A DNA stretch of 64,000 bases from Klebsiella indica. GTDB taxonomy: Bacteria > Pseudomonadota > Gammaproteobacteria > Enterobacterales > Enterobacteriaceae. The stretch covers positions 1 to 64,000 of the forward strand of contig NZ_VCHQ01000012.1 in the NCBI RefSeq assembly GCF_005860775.1, in the 5' to 3' direction. The notes under the pieces are model-generated. The model had not been told where the DNA came from and searched no databases. It saw nothing but the letters and a program-made list of their open reading frames with translations. A program made the translations under genes and the position numbers. Positions 1-7,154 of the stretch are shown here, one piece after another. How positions within the stretch are numbered: position 1 is the stretch's first letter; each line of letters opens with the position of its first letter.

Positions 1-1
1 G

Positions 2-328
2 TTATGCCACGACGAACTGCGTCGGAAGAAAATCAGTGCACTTATCCCTCCCCGGAAAGGCGCGGGTTACTGGCCGGGTGAATATGCGGACCGAAACCGT
101 GCAGTGGCAAATCAACGGCTGAGCGGGAGCAATGCCCGGTGGAAATGGACGACAGATTATAATCGTCGCTCAATAGCCGAAACGGCAATGTACAGGGTAA
201 AGCAGTTGTTAGGCGGTTCGCTGGCGCTACGGGACTACGACGGTCAGGTTGCAGAGGCTTTGGCGCTGGTGCGTGCACTGAACAAAATGACGAAGGCGGG
301 TATGCCAGAAAGCGTGCGCATTGCCTGA
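2..328 (+). CDS. IS5-family transposase, C-terminal part (cut by window edge)
   Basis: The open frame enters from the left edge and ends at TGA 328, giving about 108 C-terminal residues. The stretch RRSIAETAMYRVKQLLG carries the final glutamate of the DDE catalytic triad in the E-x6-K/R setting of the IS5/IS903 group, and the tail LNKMTKAGMPES matches the C-terminus of that family. The protein would cut and join the insertion-sequence ends. A GTG at 104 is only an internal codon; the frame is open further upstream. Family assignment is by recognition of these motifs. Confidence 0.8.
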   Translation, partial: LCHDELRRKKISALIPPRKGAGYWPGEYADRNRAVANQRLSGSNARWKWTTDYNRRSIAETAMYRVKQLLGGSLALRDYDGQVAEALALVRALNKMTKAGMPESVRIA

Positions 329-364
329 ACAGTGAGCTGTTACAGGAAGACTCGCCTCAAATCT

Positions 365-382
365 GATTTATTCAACAAAGCC
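365..382 (+). repeat. IS903-type right terminal inverted repeat
   Basis: The 18-base end matches the IS903/IS5-group terminal repeat and is oriented as the right end relative to the transposase. The left copy is outside the window. Confidence 0.75.
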
Positions 383-503
383 CTGCAGGGAACAAATTTC
401 ATCAGCCAAAGGCATCCCTCCGGCGAAGCCCATTGGATATCTCTCATTGTTGGGAACAGCATAAATAGTTTTTTCTAAAACATATTTTTGAATTTACTCA
501 TTT

Positions 504-653
504 AGAACCGTTCTCACCAGACGTTATTGTTGCAGGCAGTTTGAACACGGACAGCGCGGAAAAACCGGAGCGTACACTAAGTACGTGAGGATTTTGAGCG
601 CGGCCCTGATTCAAAATGACAAATAAAATAGCTCTAATGGGACAGACTCTTAA
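504..653. repeat. ~150 bp inverted-repeat element, copy 1
   Basis: The termini (agaaccgttctc / gggacagactct) are imperfect inverted repeats. The core contains a near-palindrome gtacactaagtacgtgagg and the phrases cagtttgaacacgg and ttcaaaatgacaa. The same core occurs at 31112-31258 and in shorter or rearranged form at 16831-17039 and 44787-44909. No ORF is present. It looks like a non-autonomous, MITE-like intergenic repeat. Confidence 0.75.
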
Positions 654-1105
654 ACAATTCTAATAAACATTCAACCATCCGTTTTTTCGGCGATATATTT
701 TTCTATTAGGAGTGGCGCTGAGAAAAAGTTGCCAATGAATTTATTATGATTGTTAATATTAATAGCTTTTCACTATACATTTAATTAAATAGTTTTATTT
801 TATTTTTTGGATTAATGTCATATCACTTTGGGCATTAGCACAAAACTAAAAATAACGATTAAGCTAATTTCCCATAATCTTATTTTTAATGGCGCACTAC
901 ACTGAGTAAATAAAATTAACGAGTGAGCGCATGTAACTTTTCTTTATGATGTAAACGGGGGGTGTCAGACGTTGTAGTTGTAATGAAGCAGATATGTTAA
1001 ACATACCAGATTCGGCCGCTTGATTTATAGAGTATCCGCGTCAGTTCTGCGAAAAAAATTACAGTACCCTAATAAATATTCAATTAACCAACGACGAAAT
1101 TAAAG
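654..1105. other. AT-rich intergenic region upstream of the MFS gene
   Basis: No plausible gene is seen on either strand. The region is strongly AT-rich with several poly-T/A runs, as expected for a promoter/leader zone of horizontally acquired DNA. No operator could be assigned with confidence. Confidence 0.5.
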
Positions 1106-2464
1106 ATGAATAATGAAAAACGTACCAATGTCCGGTTTTATGTCATCTTGATGGTGCTTATTACCGGTATAATTTTATTTGCTGACAGAAACCTTTTGCC
1201 AACAATTGCCAAACCATTAATGCATGCTCTGGATATCTCCCCGGCGACACTGGGTTGGATTTTTAGTTGTTTCTCTATCGTCTACGTTGCCTGTCAGATT
1301 CCCGGTGGCTGGCTGCTTGACAGGTTTGGCTCACGTAAAATAGTTACCCTGTCCTTTGTCGGGATGGCTATCGTGAATATCCTACAAGGGTTTGTCACGT
1401 TCTATTCCGGAGTGTGGGTGCTGATTTCTTTCTGTATCCTGCGCGGAGTCATTGGGTTTCTGGAAACGCCGGGGGTGCCTGCTTTTATAAGGGTGATCAC
1501 CACATGGTGCCCGCTGAAAGAGAAAGGCTTAGCAGGAAGTCTGGCCGGGGCGGCACAGTATATGGCGGTATTCGTGTTTGTGCCGTTTTTCGCGTGGTTC
1601 GCCAGCGCATATAACTTCCAGAAATTGTTCTTTGTTATTGGCATACTTGAGTTGCTGATTGCCTGGCTTTTTTACAAATCTACCCCCGCTCCGGCACATC
1701 ATCCGAAAGTGAATCAGGCGGAGCTTGATTATATCCGTGAAGGCGGTGGCCTGCCGGATATGGATATTAAGAAGAAAGAAAAGAAAGCTCAGAAGGTTGT
1801 TGAGTGGACTGACATCAAAGCCTTCATCACCAACAGGCAGACTATTGGCATTTTCATCAGCCAGTATTGCTTTAACTGTCTGGCGTTATTCTTCCTCTCC
1901 TGGTTCCCTATGTATTTGATGACGGAACGGGGAATTGATATTAAAGCTACCGGTATTCTGGTTGCGATCCCGGCTTTCGGAGCATTTGTTGGCGGTCTTT
2001 CCAGCGGCGCGCTCTCCGATTTCCTAATGAGGAAAACATCTTCCCTCACCATTTCCAGAAAAACGCCTATCTATATCGGTATGCTCTGTTCATTCTCTAT
2101 GTTTTTCTGTAACTACGTTGATTCTATCTATTTAGTGGTAGCACTGATGACGCTCGCGTATTTTGGCAAAGGTTGTTCAACGCTGGGTTGGGTAATTCTT
2201 ACCGATGTTGCGCCGAAGAAAATCATCAGCACCGCTGGCGGTATTTTCAATGCGTTCAGCAATATCTCAACGATCGTAACGCCAATTGTGATTGGCTACA
2301 TAGTAAATTACACAGGAAGTTTTACCTGGGCGCTTATATTTGTATCAGCACATGCCCTCCTCGCTTTACTTAGCTACCTGGTTATTGTCTGGCCAATTAA
2401 ACGTATTGAGGTAGATCCGAACGAGGAAATCTCGGTATCGGCCTCTGAACCAGTGAAAGAATAA
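1106..2464 (+). CDS. MFS transporter, anion:cation symporter type
   Basis: A 452-residue integral membrane protein of the major facilitator superfamily, most like the ACS subgroup that imports sugar acids and other organic anions (GudP/GarP/ExuT relatives). The MFS motif DRFGSRK sits at residues 72-78 between helices 2 and 3, a degenerate second copy (SGALSDFLMRK) occurs in the second half, and about 12 hydrophobic segments are separated by a long charged central loop (around 200-240). The ATG at 1106 begins a normal N-terminus; the ribosome site is weak. It is followed after 86 bases by an MBL-fold hydrolase and then an esterase-like gene on the same strand, so it probably imports the substrate they process. 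The substrate itself is not readable from sequence. Confidence 0.8.
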   Translation: MNNEKRTNVRFYVILMVLITGIILFADRNLLPTIAKPLMHALDISPATLGWIFSCFSIVYVACQIPGGWLLDRFGSRKIVTLSFVGMAIVNILQGFVTFYSGVWVLISFCILRGVIGFLETPGVPAFIRVITTWCPLKEKGLAGSLAGAAQYMAVFVFVPFFAWFASAYNFQKLFFVIGILELLIAWLFYKSTPAPAHHPKVNQAELDYIREGGGLPDMDIKKKEKKAQKVVEWTDIKAFITNRQTIGIFISQYCFNCLALFFLSWFPMYLMTERGIDIKATGILVAIPAFGAFVGGLSSGALSDFLMRKTSSLTISRKTPIYIGMLCSFSMFFCNYVDSIYLVVALMTLAYFGKGCSTLGWVILTDVAPKKIISTAGGIFNAFSNISTIVTPIVIGYIVNYTGSFTWALIFVSAHALLALLSYLVIVWPIKRIEVDPNEEISVSASEPVKE

Positions 2465-2550
2465 GCCGCGGCATCGGTGTTTATCTATCAACCGGTGCTA
2501 AAATTTTTATACTGTCGATCGTGATAACGATATGCAGGGGAGAACAAACT

Positions 2551-3405
2551 ATGACGGCCAAAAGTGACTATGCAGCATACCTGCAACGTAAAGAGAGAAA
2601 GAAAGCTGAATTGATGGGGAAATACTGGGTTAACCAGGAAAGCCGCTATATATCTCCCTTTCAGATTTATGGGAATTTGTATTATGTCGGTGACAGCTGG
2701 GTTTGCGCACATATTGTGGATACCGGAGACGGGCTCATTTTATTTGATGCAGGCAATACTGGTGCGACTGCAATGCTGATTCATGCGATCTGGGCCGCGG
2801 GATTTAATCCTGCCGATGTCCGCTGGCTGATACTATCGCATGGTCATGTAGAGCATATTGGTGCGGCTAATTTTTTCAAAAGGATGTTTGATACTAAAAT
2901 CTATCCGGGAGCGCCAGATGCTGAAATGTTCAGAACTAAGCCCGAGTTCGTCTTTATTCAAGACGGTGCCAGTATCGAAGATGAATTATGCCTGATTGAT
3001 GTTGAAATCAATGATGGAGATGTGCTCCAGTTCGGTCATATTACCGTAAAATTTGTGCTCGTTCCGGGGCATACTGAGGGATGTATCGCCTGCTTTTTTG
3101 ATGTGACTGATGGCGATCATACCAGGCGAGTAGGCTATTACGGTGGGTTTGGTTTCAATACATTACAGAAAGAATTTCTTGAAGAGTATGGCGACCCACA
3201 GCTGACTCTGCGTCAGCAGTACCTTCATTCACTTGAAAAAGTGCGCAATGAACCCGTTGATATTTTTATGGCAAATCACACTGTTAATATTGATCTGTTA
3301 GCCAAACGTCAGCAAATGCTTGCTGATCCAGGCGTAAATCCTTTTATAGATAAAAAGGCATGGTCATTATATCTGGATAAAAACGTGATGATTTACTTAA
3401 AATGA
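2551..3405 (+). CDS. MBL-fold metallo-hydrolase
   Basis: A 284-residue metallo-beta-lactamase-fold protein without a signal peptide, so cytoplasmic. Metal ligands are visible: SHGHVEH at 96-102 (the HxHxDH motif, but with Glu101 where Asp is usual), His174 in VPGHTEGC, and His243 in ANHTVN. The overall layout resembles the B3-like branch, which includes many non-lactamase hydrolases. An in-frame GTG at 2521 would add ten residues, but ATG 2551 has a good AGGGGAGA ribosome site and is preferred. The neighbours (organic-anion transporter, esterase-like hydrolase) suggest hydrolysis of an imported ester, lactone or thioester. Substrate unknown. Confidence 0.75.
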   Translation: MTAKSDYAAYLQRKERKKAELMGKYWVNQESRYISPFQIYGNLYYVGDSWVCAHIVDTGDGLILFDAGNTGATAMLIHAIWAAGFNPADVRWLILSHGHVEHIGAANFFKRMFDTKIYPGAPDAEMFRTKPEFVFIQDGASIEDELCLIDVEINDGDVLQFGHITVKFVLVPGHTEGCIACFFDVTDGDHTRRVGYYGGFGFNTLQKEFLEEYGDPQLTLRQQYLHSLEKVRNEPVDIFMANHTVNIDLLAKRQQMLADPGVNPFIDKKAWSLYLDKNVMIYLK

Positions 3406-3462
3406 TGGAAGATTGATATTTACCGTACTAAGAGCGTTATTCGTAACCAGAGGTATTTACTG

Positions 3463-4388
3463 ATGAAATATTTTATTGAACCCGGCAGAACCCGCAAAAG
3501 CATCAACTTTATTGATAATATTATTTATTCCCACTCCCATGATCTAAATGGTAATCCTCTGGAACTGAAGTTGTCGATTATGTCACAGAACGGTAATAGT
3601 GAAATGAAAGCGGCCTCAGGAAGCGAATATCAAGAAGAAAAAAATCAGCTCGTCAGGCTATCCTCTGGATTCCCGGAGGTGGATTTCGCGGCGTCGATAA
3701 AAATATGATGGTGGCGGAAGTTCAGTATCTGGTCGAGGCTGGTTACATCGTTGCATCAATGTATTATCGTGGCAGTCATCAGGCACATTATCCCGAGCAA
3801 TTAAAAGATGTTAAAACCGTGCTGCGTTTCTTACGTGCCCATGCCGGGGAATATGATATTGATCCGCAATATATAGGTGTAATGGGGCGTTCTGCGGGGG
3901 GACATTTAAGTTTAATGGCGGCAATGAATACCGAAGGTTACGATACCGACGAATGGGCGGGATTTTCATCAAAAGTACAGGCAGCTTACGATCTCTTCGG
4001 GCCGGCAGATATTGTAACCCTGATGGAAAACGATGAAATTCAGATGCGTAATCCAGGCCACCGCTGGAAAAAAATTGAGGATACTCATGCTGGTGCATTA
4101 CTGGGAGGCGACCCCGCGATAATGAAAGAACGTGCAAAGGAGGCCTGTGTAAAATATTTCATTAATCATGAGATGGCCCCGGTATTGATTATGCATGGTG
4201 ATAACGATCCTCTGGTACCACTAACGATTAGTGAAGATATCTATAATGACATTTGTCGCGCTGGGTTAGAATATCGCGTAGATTTCTATGTCGTCAAAAA
4301 TGGAGGACACGGTACGCCAGAGTTTTTTCAACCGGAAACACAACAAATTTCACTGGGATTTTTTAATCGACAGTTACGTGCAAAATAA
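3463..4388 (+). pseudogene. Alpha/beta-hydrolase (esterase-like) split by a frameshift at an A7 run
   Basis: Two overlapping frames together make one alpha/beta-hydrolase of about 308 residues. The first (ATG 3463, AGAGG upstream) ends at 3708. The second supplies the oxyanion loop IPGGGFRG (from about 3669, upstream of its own first ATG at 3705), the nucleophile elbow MGRSAGGH, the acid region HGDNDPLVPL and the catalytic His of GGHGTPEF. The frames join cleanly by a one-base backward shift at the run of seven A (3638-3644). Either the gene is broken, or the base count is wrong, or expression uses slippage. Relatives include BD-FAE-type and acetyl-xylan esterases. It follows the MBL gene by 57 bases. 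Confidence 0.75.
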
Positions 4389-4702
4389 AATAATCATTTA
4401 ATAACAGAGATGCTGCTTCCATTATTAGCTTAGCTAGCATCCGTATGATTTTATATTTCCATATAAAAATAACGCGCAGACAATCATCTTTAATATTCTT
4501 CACTAGCTTATCTCTCCAGGCAAGCGGATAAATAGTTTATAAACAAAAAAATCATCAGTTAAAAACATCGATATGAAATAAAATTTCAATTATTAACAAC
4601 ACAATACAGATTATAACTTAGCACGATTTGAACTTTAAAAAAGTCATAAACTATTTAATCATGGAAGATTATGGTATCTACAATACTTACTCGAGTTTGC
4701 TT
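4389..4702. other. AT-rich gap between the esterase and HAD genes
   Basis: About 310 bases of very AT-rich sequence with no convincing ORF beyond the untranslated leader of the HAD gene. An in-frame TTG (4628) and ATG (4661) extend the HAD frame but are not supported as starts. No clear terminator is seen. Confidence 0.4.
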
Positions 4703-5482
4703 ATGAAACAGATTTGTTCTACAGATTTTACACATTTTAAGCATGTGCGTTTTGTACTCACAGACCTCGATGACACGCTAACCTATAGAGGACGGCTGTC
4801 AGCTGAAACCTATACGGCGCTGGAAAGGTTGCAAAAAGCGGGGGTTAAAGTGATACCAGTCACAGCCGCGCCCGCAGGCTGGTGCGATCAGATGGCGCGG
4901 ATGTGGCCAGTTGATGGCGTCATTGGTGAAAATGGCGGCATATTTTTCAGAAGAAAAAATGACGGCCACGGAATCGAACACTTTTTTTGGCATGATAAAG
5001 AGAAACATTCTGAGGTTGCTGAACGCCTGAAGCTGATTGGGGAACAGATAAAAAGGGAAATTGTTGCCGCCCGCTTTGCCGACGATCAACCGTTCAGAAT
5101 GACCTCAATTGCCTTTTCTAAACCGCAAGAAGATCGGCTTTGTTCATTAATACTTGACGCATTAGTACAAGCAGGTGCGGCAACCACTGTAAATAATCTC
5201 TGGATTCTTGGCTGGCTTGGGAAATATGACAAGTTATCTATGGCCCGGCGAATACTCAGGGATTTTTACGCGCTTGACATAGATTTCGATCGCTCCGCCA
5301 TACTGTATAGCGGCGACTCGACGAATGACGCGCCGATGTTTTCATTCTTTGAACATACGGTTGGAGTGAGCACAGTAACAGACTACCTGGATCAAATCCC
5401 GCAACCTCCGCAGTGGATTACCTGTGGGCCAGGTGGCGCTGGTTTTGTAGAAATTGCAGATGCGATAATCGCTTCCAGATAA
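4703..5482 (+). CDS. HAD-superfamily (type IIB-like) phosphatase
   Basis: A 259-residue cytoplasmic haloacid-dehalogenase-fold hydrolase. Motif I is LTDLDDTLT, with nucleophile Asp21 and acid Asp23; motif II is probably VIPVTAAP; motif IV is SGDSTNDAPMF, the GDxxND form typical of type IIB (Cof, sucrose- and mannosyl-3-phosphoglycerate-phosphatase-like) enzymes. The ATG at 4703 is chosen because relatives begin a short distance before motif I; ATG 4661 and TTG 4628 give longer but unsupported starts. It probably dephosphorylates a sugar phosphate or similar metabolite. It is the last intact gene of the accessory left arm, 314 bases after the esterase, so it may have its own promoter. Confidence 0.75.
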   Translation: MKQICSTDFTHFKHVRFVLTDLDDTLTYRGRLSAETYTALERLQKAGVKVIPVTAAPAGWCDQMARMWPVDGVIGENGGIFFRRKNDGHGIEHFFWHDKEKHSEVAERLKLIGEQIKREIVAARFADDQPFRMTSIAFSKPQEDRLCSLILDALVQAGAATTVNNLWILGWLGKYDKLSMARRILRDFYALDIDFDRSAILYSGDSTNDAPMFSFFEHTVGVSTVTDYLDQIPQPPQWITCGPGGAGFVEIADAIIASR

Positions 5483-5511
5483 TAAGGGGATATTAACTGG
5501 TTAAGTAAACT

Positions 5512-5746
5512 TTAAGTTAACCCCATCCAGCTATATCGGTAATCCTCACGAGCCAGCAGGTCAACCAACGGTTTACCCTTAAAGCGCTGCTTGCGGTTCT
5601 TCGGTAACTGCTGGAGAACATAACGAACCCTGAGCACATCAATCAGCGCGGGTTACCCTTTTGGCGTCAGCATTGAGACCCAGATAGTCGAATATTTCGA
5701 TTAACTCAGCGTGAGATGATTGGTTTTCCCCTAAGGTGGTTGGCTT
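5512..5746 (-). pseudogene. Decayed ORF remnant, unrecognised
   Basis: On the minus strand two coding-like segments lie in different frames: an upstream piece containing HAELIEIFDYLGLNADAKR and a downstream piece containing RYVLQQLPKNRKQRFKGK and ending SWMGLT-stop at 5512. They join near 5657 by a frameshift, and a stop codon lies just upstream of the first piece. The amino-acid composition looks like real protein, but I do not recognise the family. It lies between the HAD gene and glyU, the site of E. coli ETT2 remnants, and is probably debris from an earlier insertion. Confidence 0.4.
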
Positions 5747-5900
5747 CTAGTATGGAGCGTTTTCCGCTTCGTACTGCTCAAAGAGGCTAGCGCAGCTAAT
5801 GCTGCCTGGTCACTACAGGGTTACAGTGAATAAAACTATCAGGAGGCTTAAAGCTGCATCCCTTAGGATTCAGTAAACAGGAATACTTTAAGAAGATGTC

Positions 5901-5974
5901 TGGAGCGGGCGAAGGGAATCGAACCCTCGTATAGAGCTTGGGAAGCTCTCGTTCTACCATTGAACTACGCCCGC
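5901..5974 (-). tRNA. glyU: tRNA-Gly (anticodon CCC)
   Basis: On the minus strand the 74-base sequence starts GCGGGCGTAGTTCAATGG, has the anticodon loop TTCCCAA (anticodon CCC), the T-arm GGTTCGATTCC, and ends with an encoded CCA. It matches E. coli glyU. The 3' end faces the accessory left arm. In E. coli this tRNA also borders actS (ygeR) on one side and the ETT2 island on the other, so the boundary of variable DNA is at the same place here. Confidence 0.97.
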
Positions 5975-6054
5975 GAGGAAGTGCGTGGGCCATTATAGAC
6001 CTTACACATCGGCTGACAAGCCTGAACTGCGCTAACTGCCGATAAAATAACCTG

Positions 6055-6798
6055 TTAGCACTTAGGTTTACTGCCCTGCGGTGGTAAATAACGCAGTGGG
6101 TCGATCGCCGTCGCTCGGTAGCGAATCTGGAAATGCAGACGCACGGAGTCCGCATCCGTGCTGCCCATTGTGGCGATCTGCTGGCCAATCTTCACGTTCT
6201 GCCCGTTATTCACCATCATCTTATCGTTATGCGCATAGGCGCTGATATAGTCCTCGCCATGTTTAATCATAATCAGATTACCGTAGCCGCGCAGTTGATT
6301 ACCCACGTATACCACTTTGCCCGCGCCTGCGGCGTAGATCGGCTGGCCGCGCCGGCCAGCAATATCAATACCTTTATTACCGCCATCGCGGGTGGAATAC
6401 GGCAACACAACTTTACCGCTGGTTGGCCAGCGCCAGCAGCGTTGTCCCACCGGCGGCCAGGATGATTGCGGAACCTGTGAGGAAGGCGTCACGGTAACGG
6501 TGCGGCTGGTTGACGGCTTCTTAGTGGATGAATGTCCTTTCGTCGTGGCCCCTGAACGACTGTTCAGCTTCAGCTTCTGTCCGACTTCAATGATATAGGG
6601 AGGCGAAATATTGTTAAGTCGGGCGAGATCCCTGACGCTGGTGCCCGTAGCACGTGAAATCGCATACAGCGTATCGCCACGCTTCACGGTATATATGGAG
6701 CCGGAACCAGATGAACTGGAACACCCCGCAACGATCAGGCTGCTCATCAATATTATCGTGATATAAAAGCGTTTACCCATCAGGCATCCTGCACTCAA
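6055..6798 (-). CDS. actS: ActS (YgeR): LysM/LytM lipoprotein, amidase activator
   Basis: An outer-membrane lipoprotein of about 247 residues. The N-terminus is a signal peptide with lipobox LIVAGC, followed by a LysM peptidoglycan-binding domain ([13 protein letters not shown]) and a C-terminal LytM/M23-like domain. The LytM domain is degenerate: the usual HxxxD is NKGID, so a zinc ligand is missing and the protein should activate amidases rather than cut wall itself. E. coli ActS activates AmiC. The TTG at 6798 aligns with the E. coli start and has a strong GAGGTGG site; ATG 6780 is a shorter alternative. The gene is convergent with nothing and adjacent to glyU as in E. coli. Confidence 0.88.
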   Translation of the reverse strand: MSAGCLMGKRFYITIILMSSLIVAGCSSSSGSGSIYTVKRGDTLYAISRATGTSVRDLARLNNISPPYIIEVGQKLKLNSRSGATTKGHSSTKKPSTSRTVTVTPSSQVPQSSWPPVGQRCWRWPTSGKVVLPYSTRDGGNKGIDIAGRRGQPIYAAGAGKVVYVGNQLRGYGNLIMIKHGEDYISAYAHNDKMMVNNGQNVKIGQQIATMGSTDADSVRLHFQIRYRATAIDPLRYLPPQGSKPKC

Positions 6799-6954
6799 CA
6801 CAAACCGCCACCTCAACAATCAGAACAATCATCATACCAGTCAGCCGGAGGATACCCAATCGCGACACCGCCACCGGAAGTATTAAAGTGATGATATCCA
6901 TCCGCGCGAGGACATTTGCCGATACCGGCCAGAGTTTATCGCCTTATGCACTGT

Positions 6955-6987
6955 GTATCATAATGATTTAATTAGGCTCATAATGAT
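6955..6987. promoter_or_regulatory. Two CATAATGAT-type sites upstream of the xdhA sigma-54 promoter
   Basis: TATCATAATGAT (6956-6967) and CTCATAATGAT (6978-6988) lie 100-135 bases upstream of the -24/-12 promoter, a usual distance for a sigma-54 activator site. ATCATAATGAT recurs before ygfK, and the octamer CATAATGA on the other strand before ygeW. A YgeV binding site is inferred, not shown. Confidence 0.35.
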
Positions 6988-7087
6988 ATACCGCATTCGG
7001 CCCGCTTTTCTCCCCTGCCCCGTCATATGCGCCACATTTTTTAACGTCATCACACTTCCATGTTACCTCGCCCGAGATTTCCGCTTC

Positions 7088-7103
7088 TGGCGTAATTCTT
7101 GCC
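7088..7103 (+). promoter_or_regulatory. Sigma-54 promoter of xdhABC
   Basis: TGGCGTAATTCTTGCC matches the -24/-12 consensus TGGCAC-N5-TTGCA with the invariant GG and GC ten bases apart. Transcription would start near 7115, 40 bases before the xdhA ATG. The sigma-54 activator YgeV is encoded just beyond xdhC. Confidence 0.7.
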
Positions 7104-7114
7104 TGTTTCAGGTA

Positions 7115-7130
7115 TTGGCATACATGCCAA
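7115..7130. promoter_or_regulatory. Perfect 7-bp inverted repeat at the predicted xdhA transcription start
   Basis: TTGGCAT-AC-ATGCCAA is a perfect palindrome with a two-base centre, located about where transcription from the sigma-54 promoter should begin and 24 bases before the xdhA start codon. It could be an operator for a repressor. No binding protein is assigned. Confidence 0.4.
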
Positions 7131-7154
7131 ATCTTCATTTCAGAGGGGACGATT

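Larger units (their letters stand above)
1..382 (+). mobile_element. Right end of an IS5-family (IS903-like) insertion sequence
   Basis: The C-terminal third of an IS5-group transposase is followed 36 bases later by an 18-base terminal inverted repeat (gatttattcaacaaagcc), the reverse complement of the known IS903-type end GGCTTTGTTGAATAAATC. The left end lies outside the window, so whether the element is whole cannot be judged. Position 382 is the likely outer boundary. Confidence 0.8.

Noticed and set aside
5890..5990. Attachment-site duplication at the glyU 3' end
   Set aside because: No second copy of the tRNA 3' end and no integrase gene was seen in the left 5.9 kb; the far island border would be outside the window.
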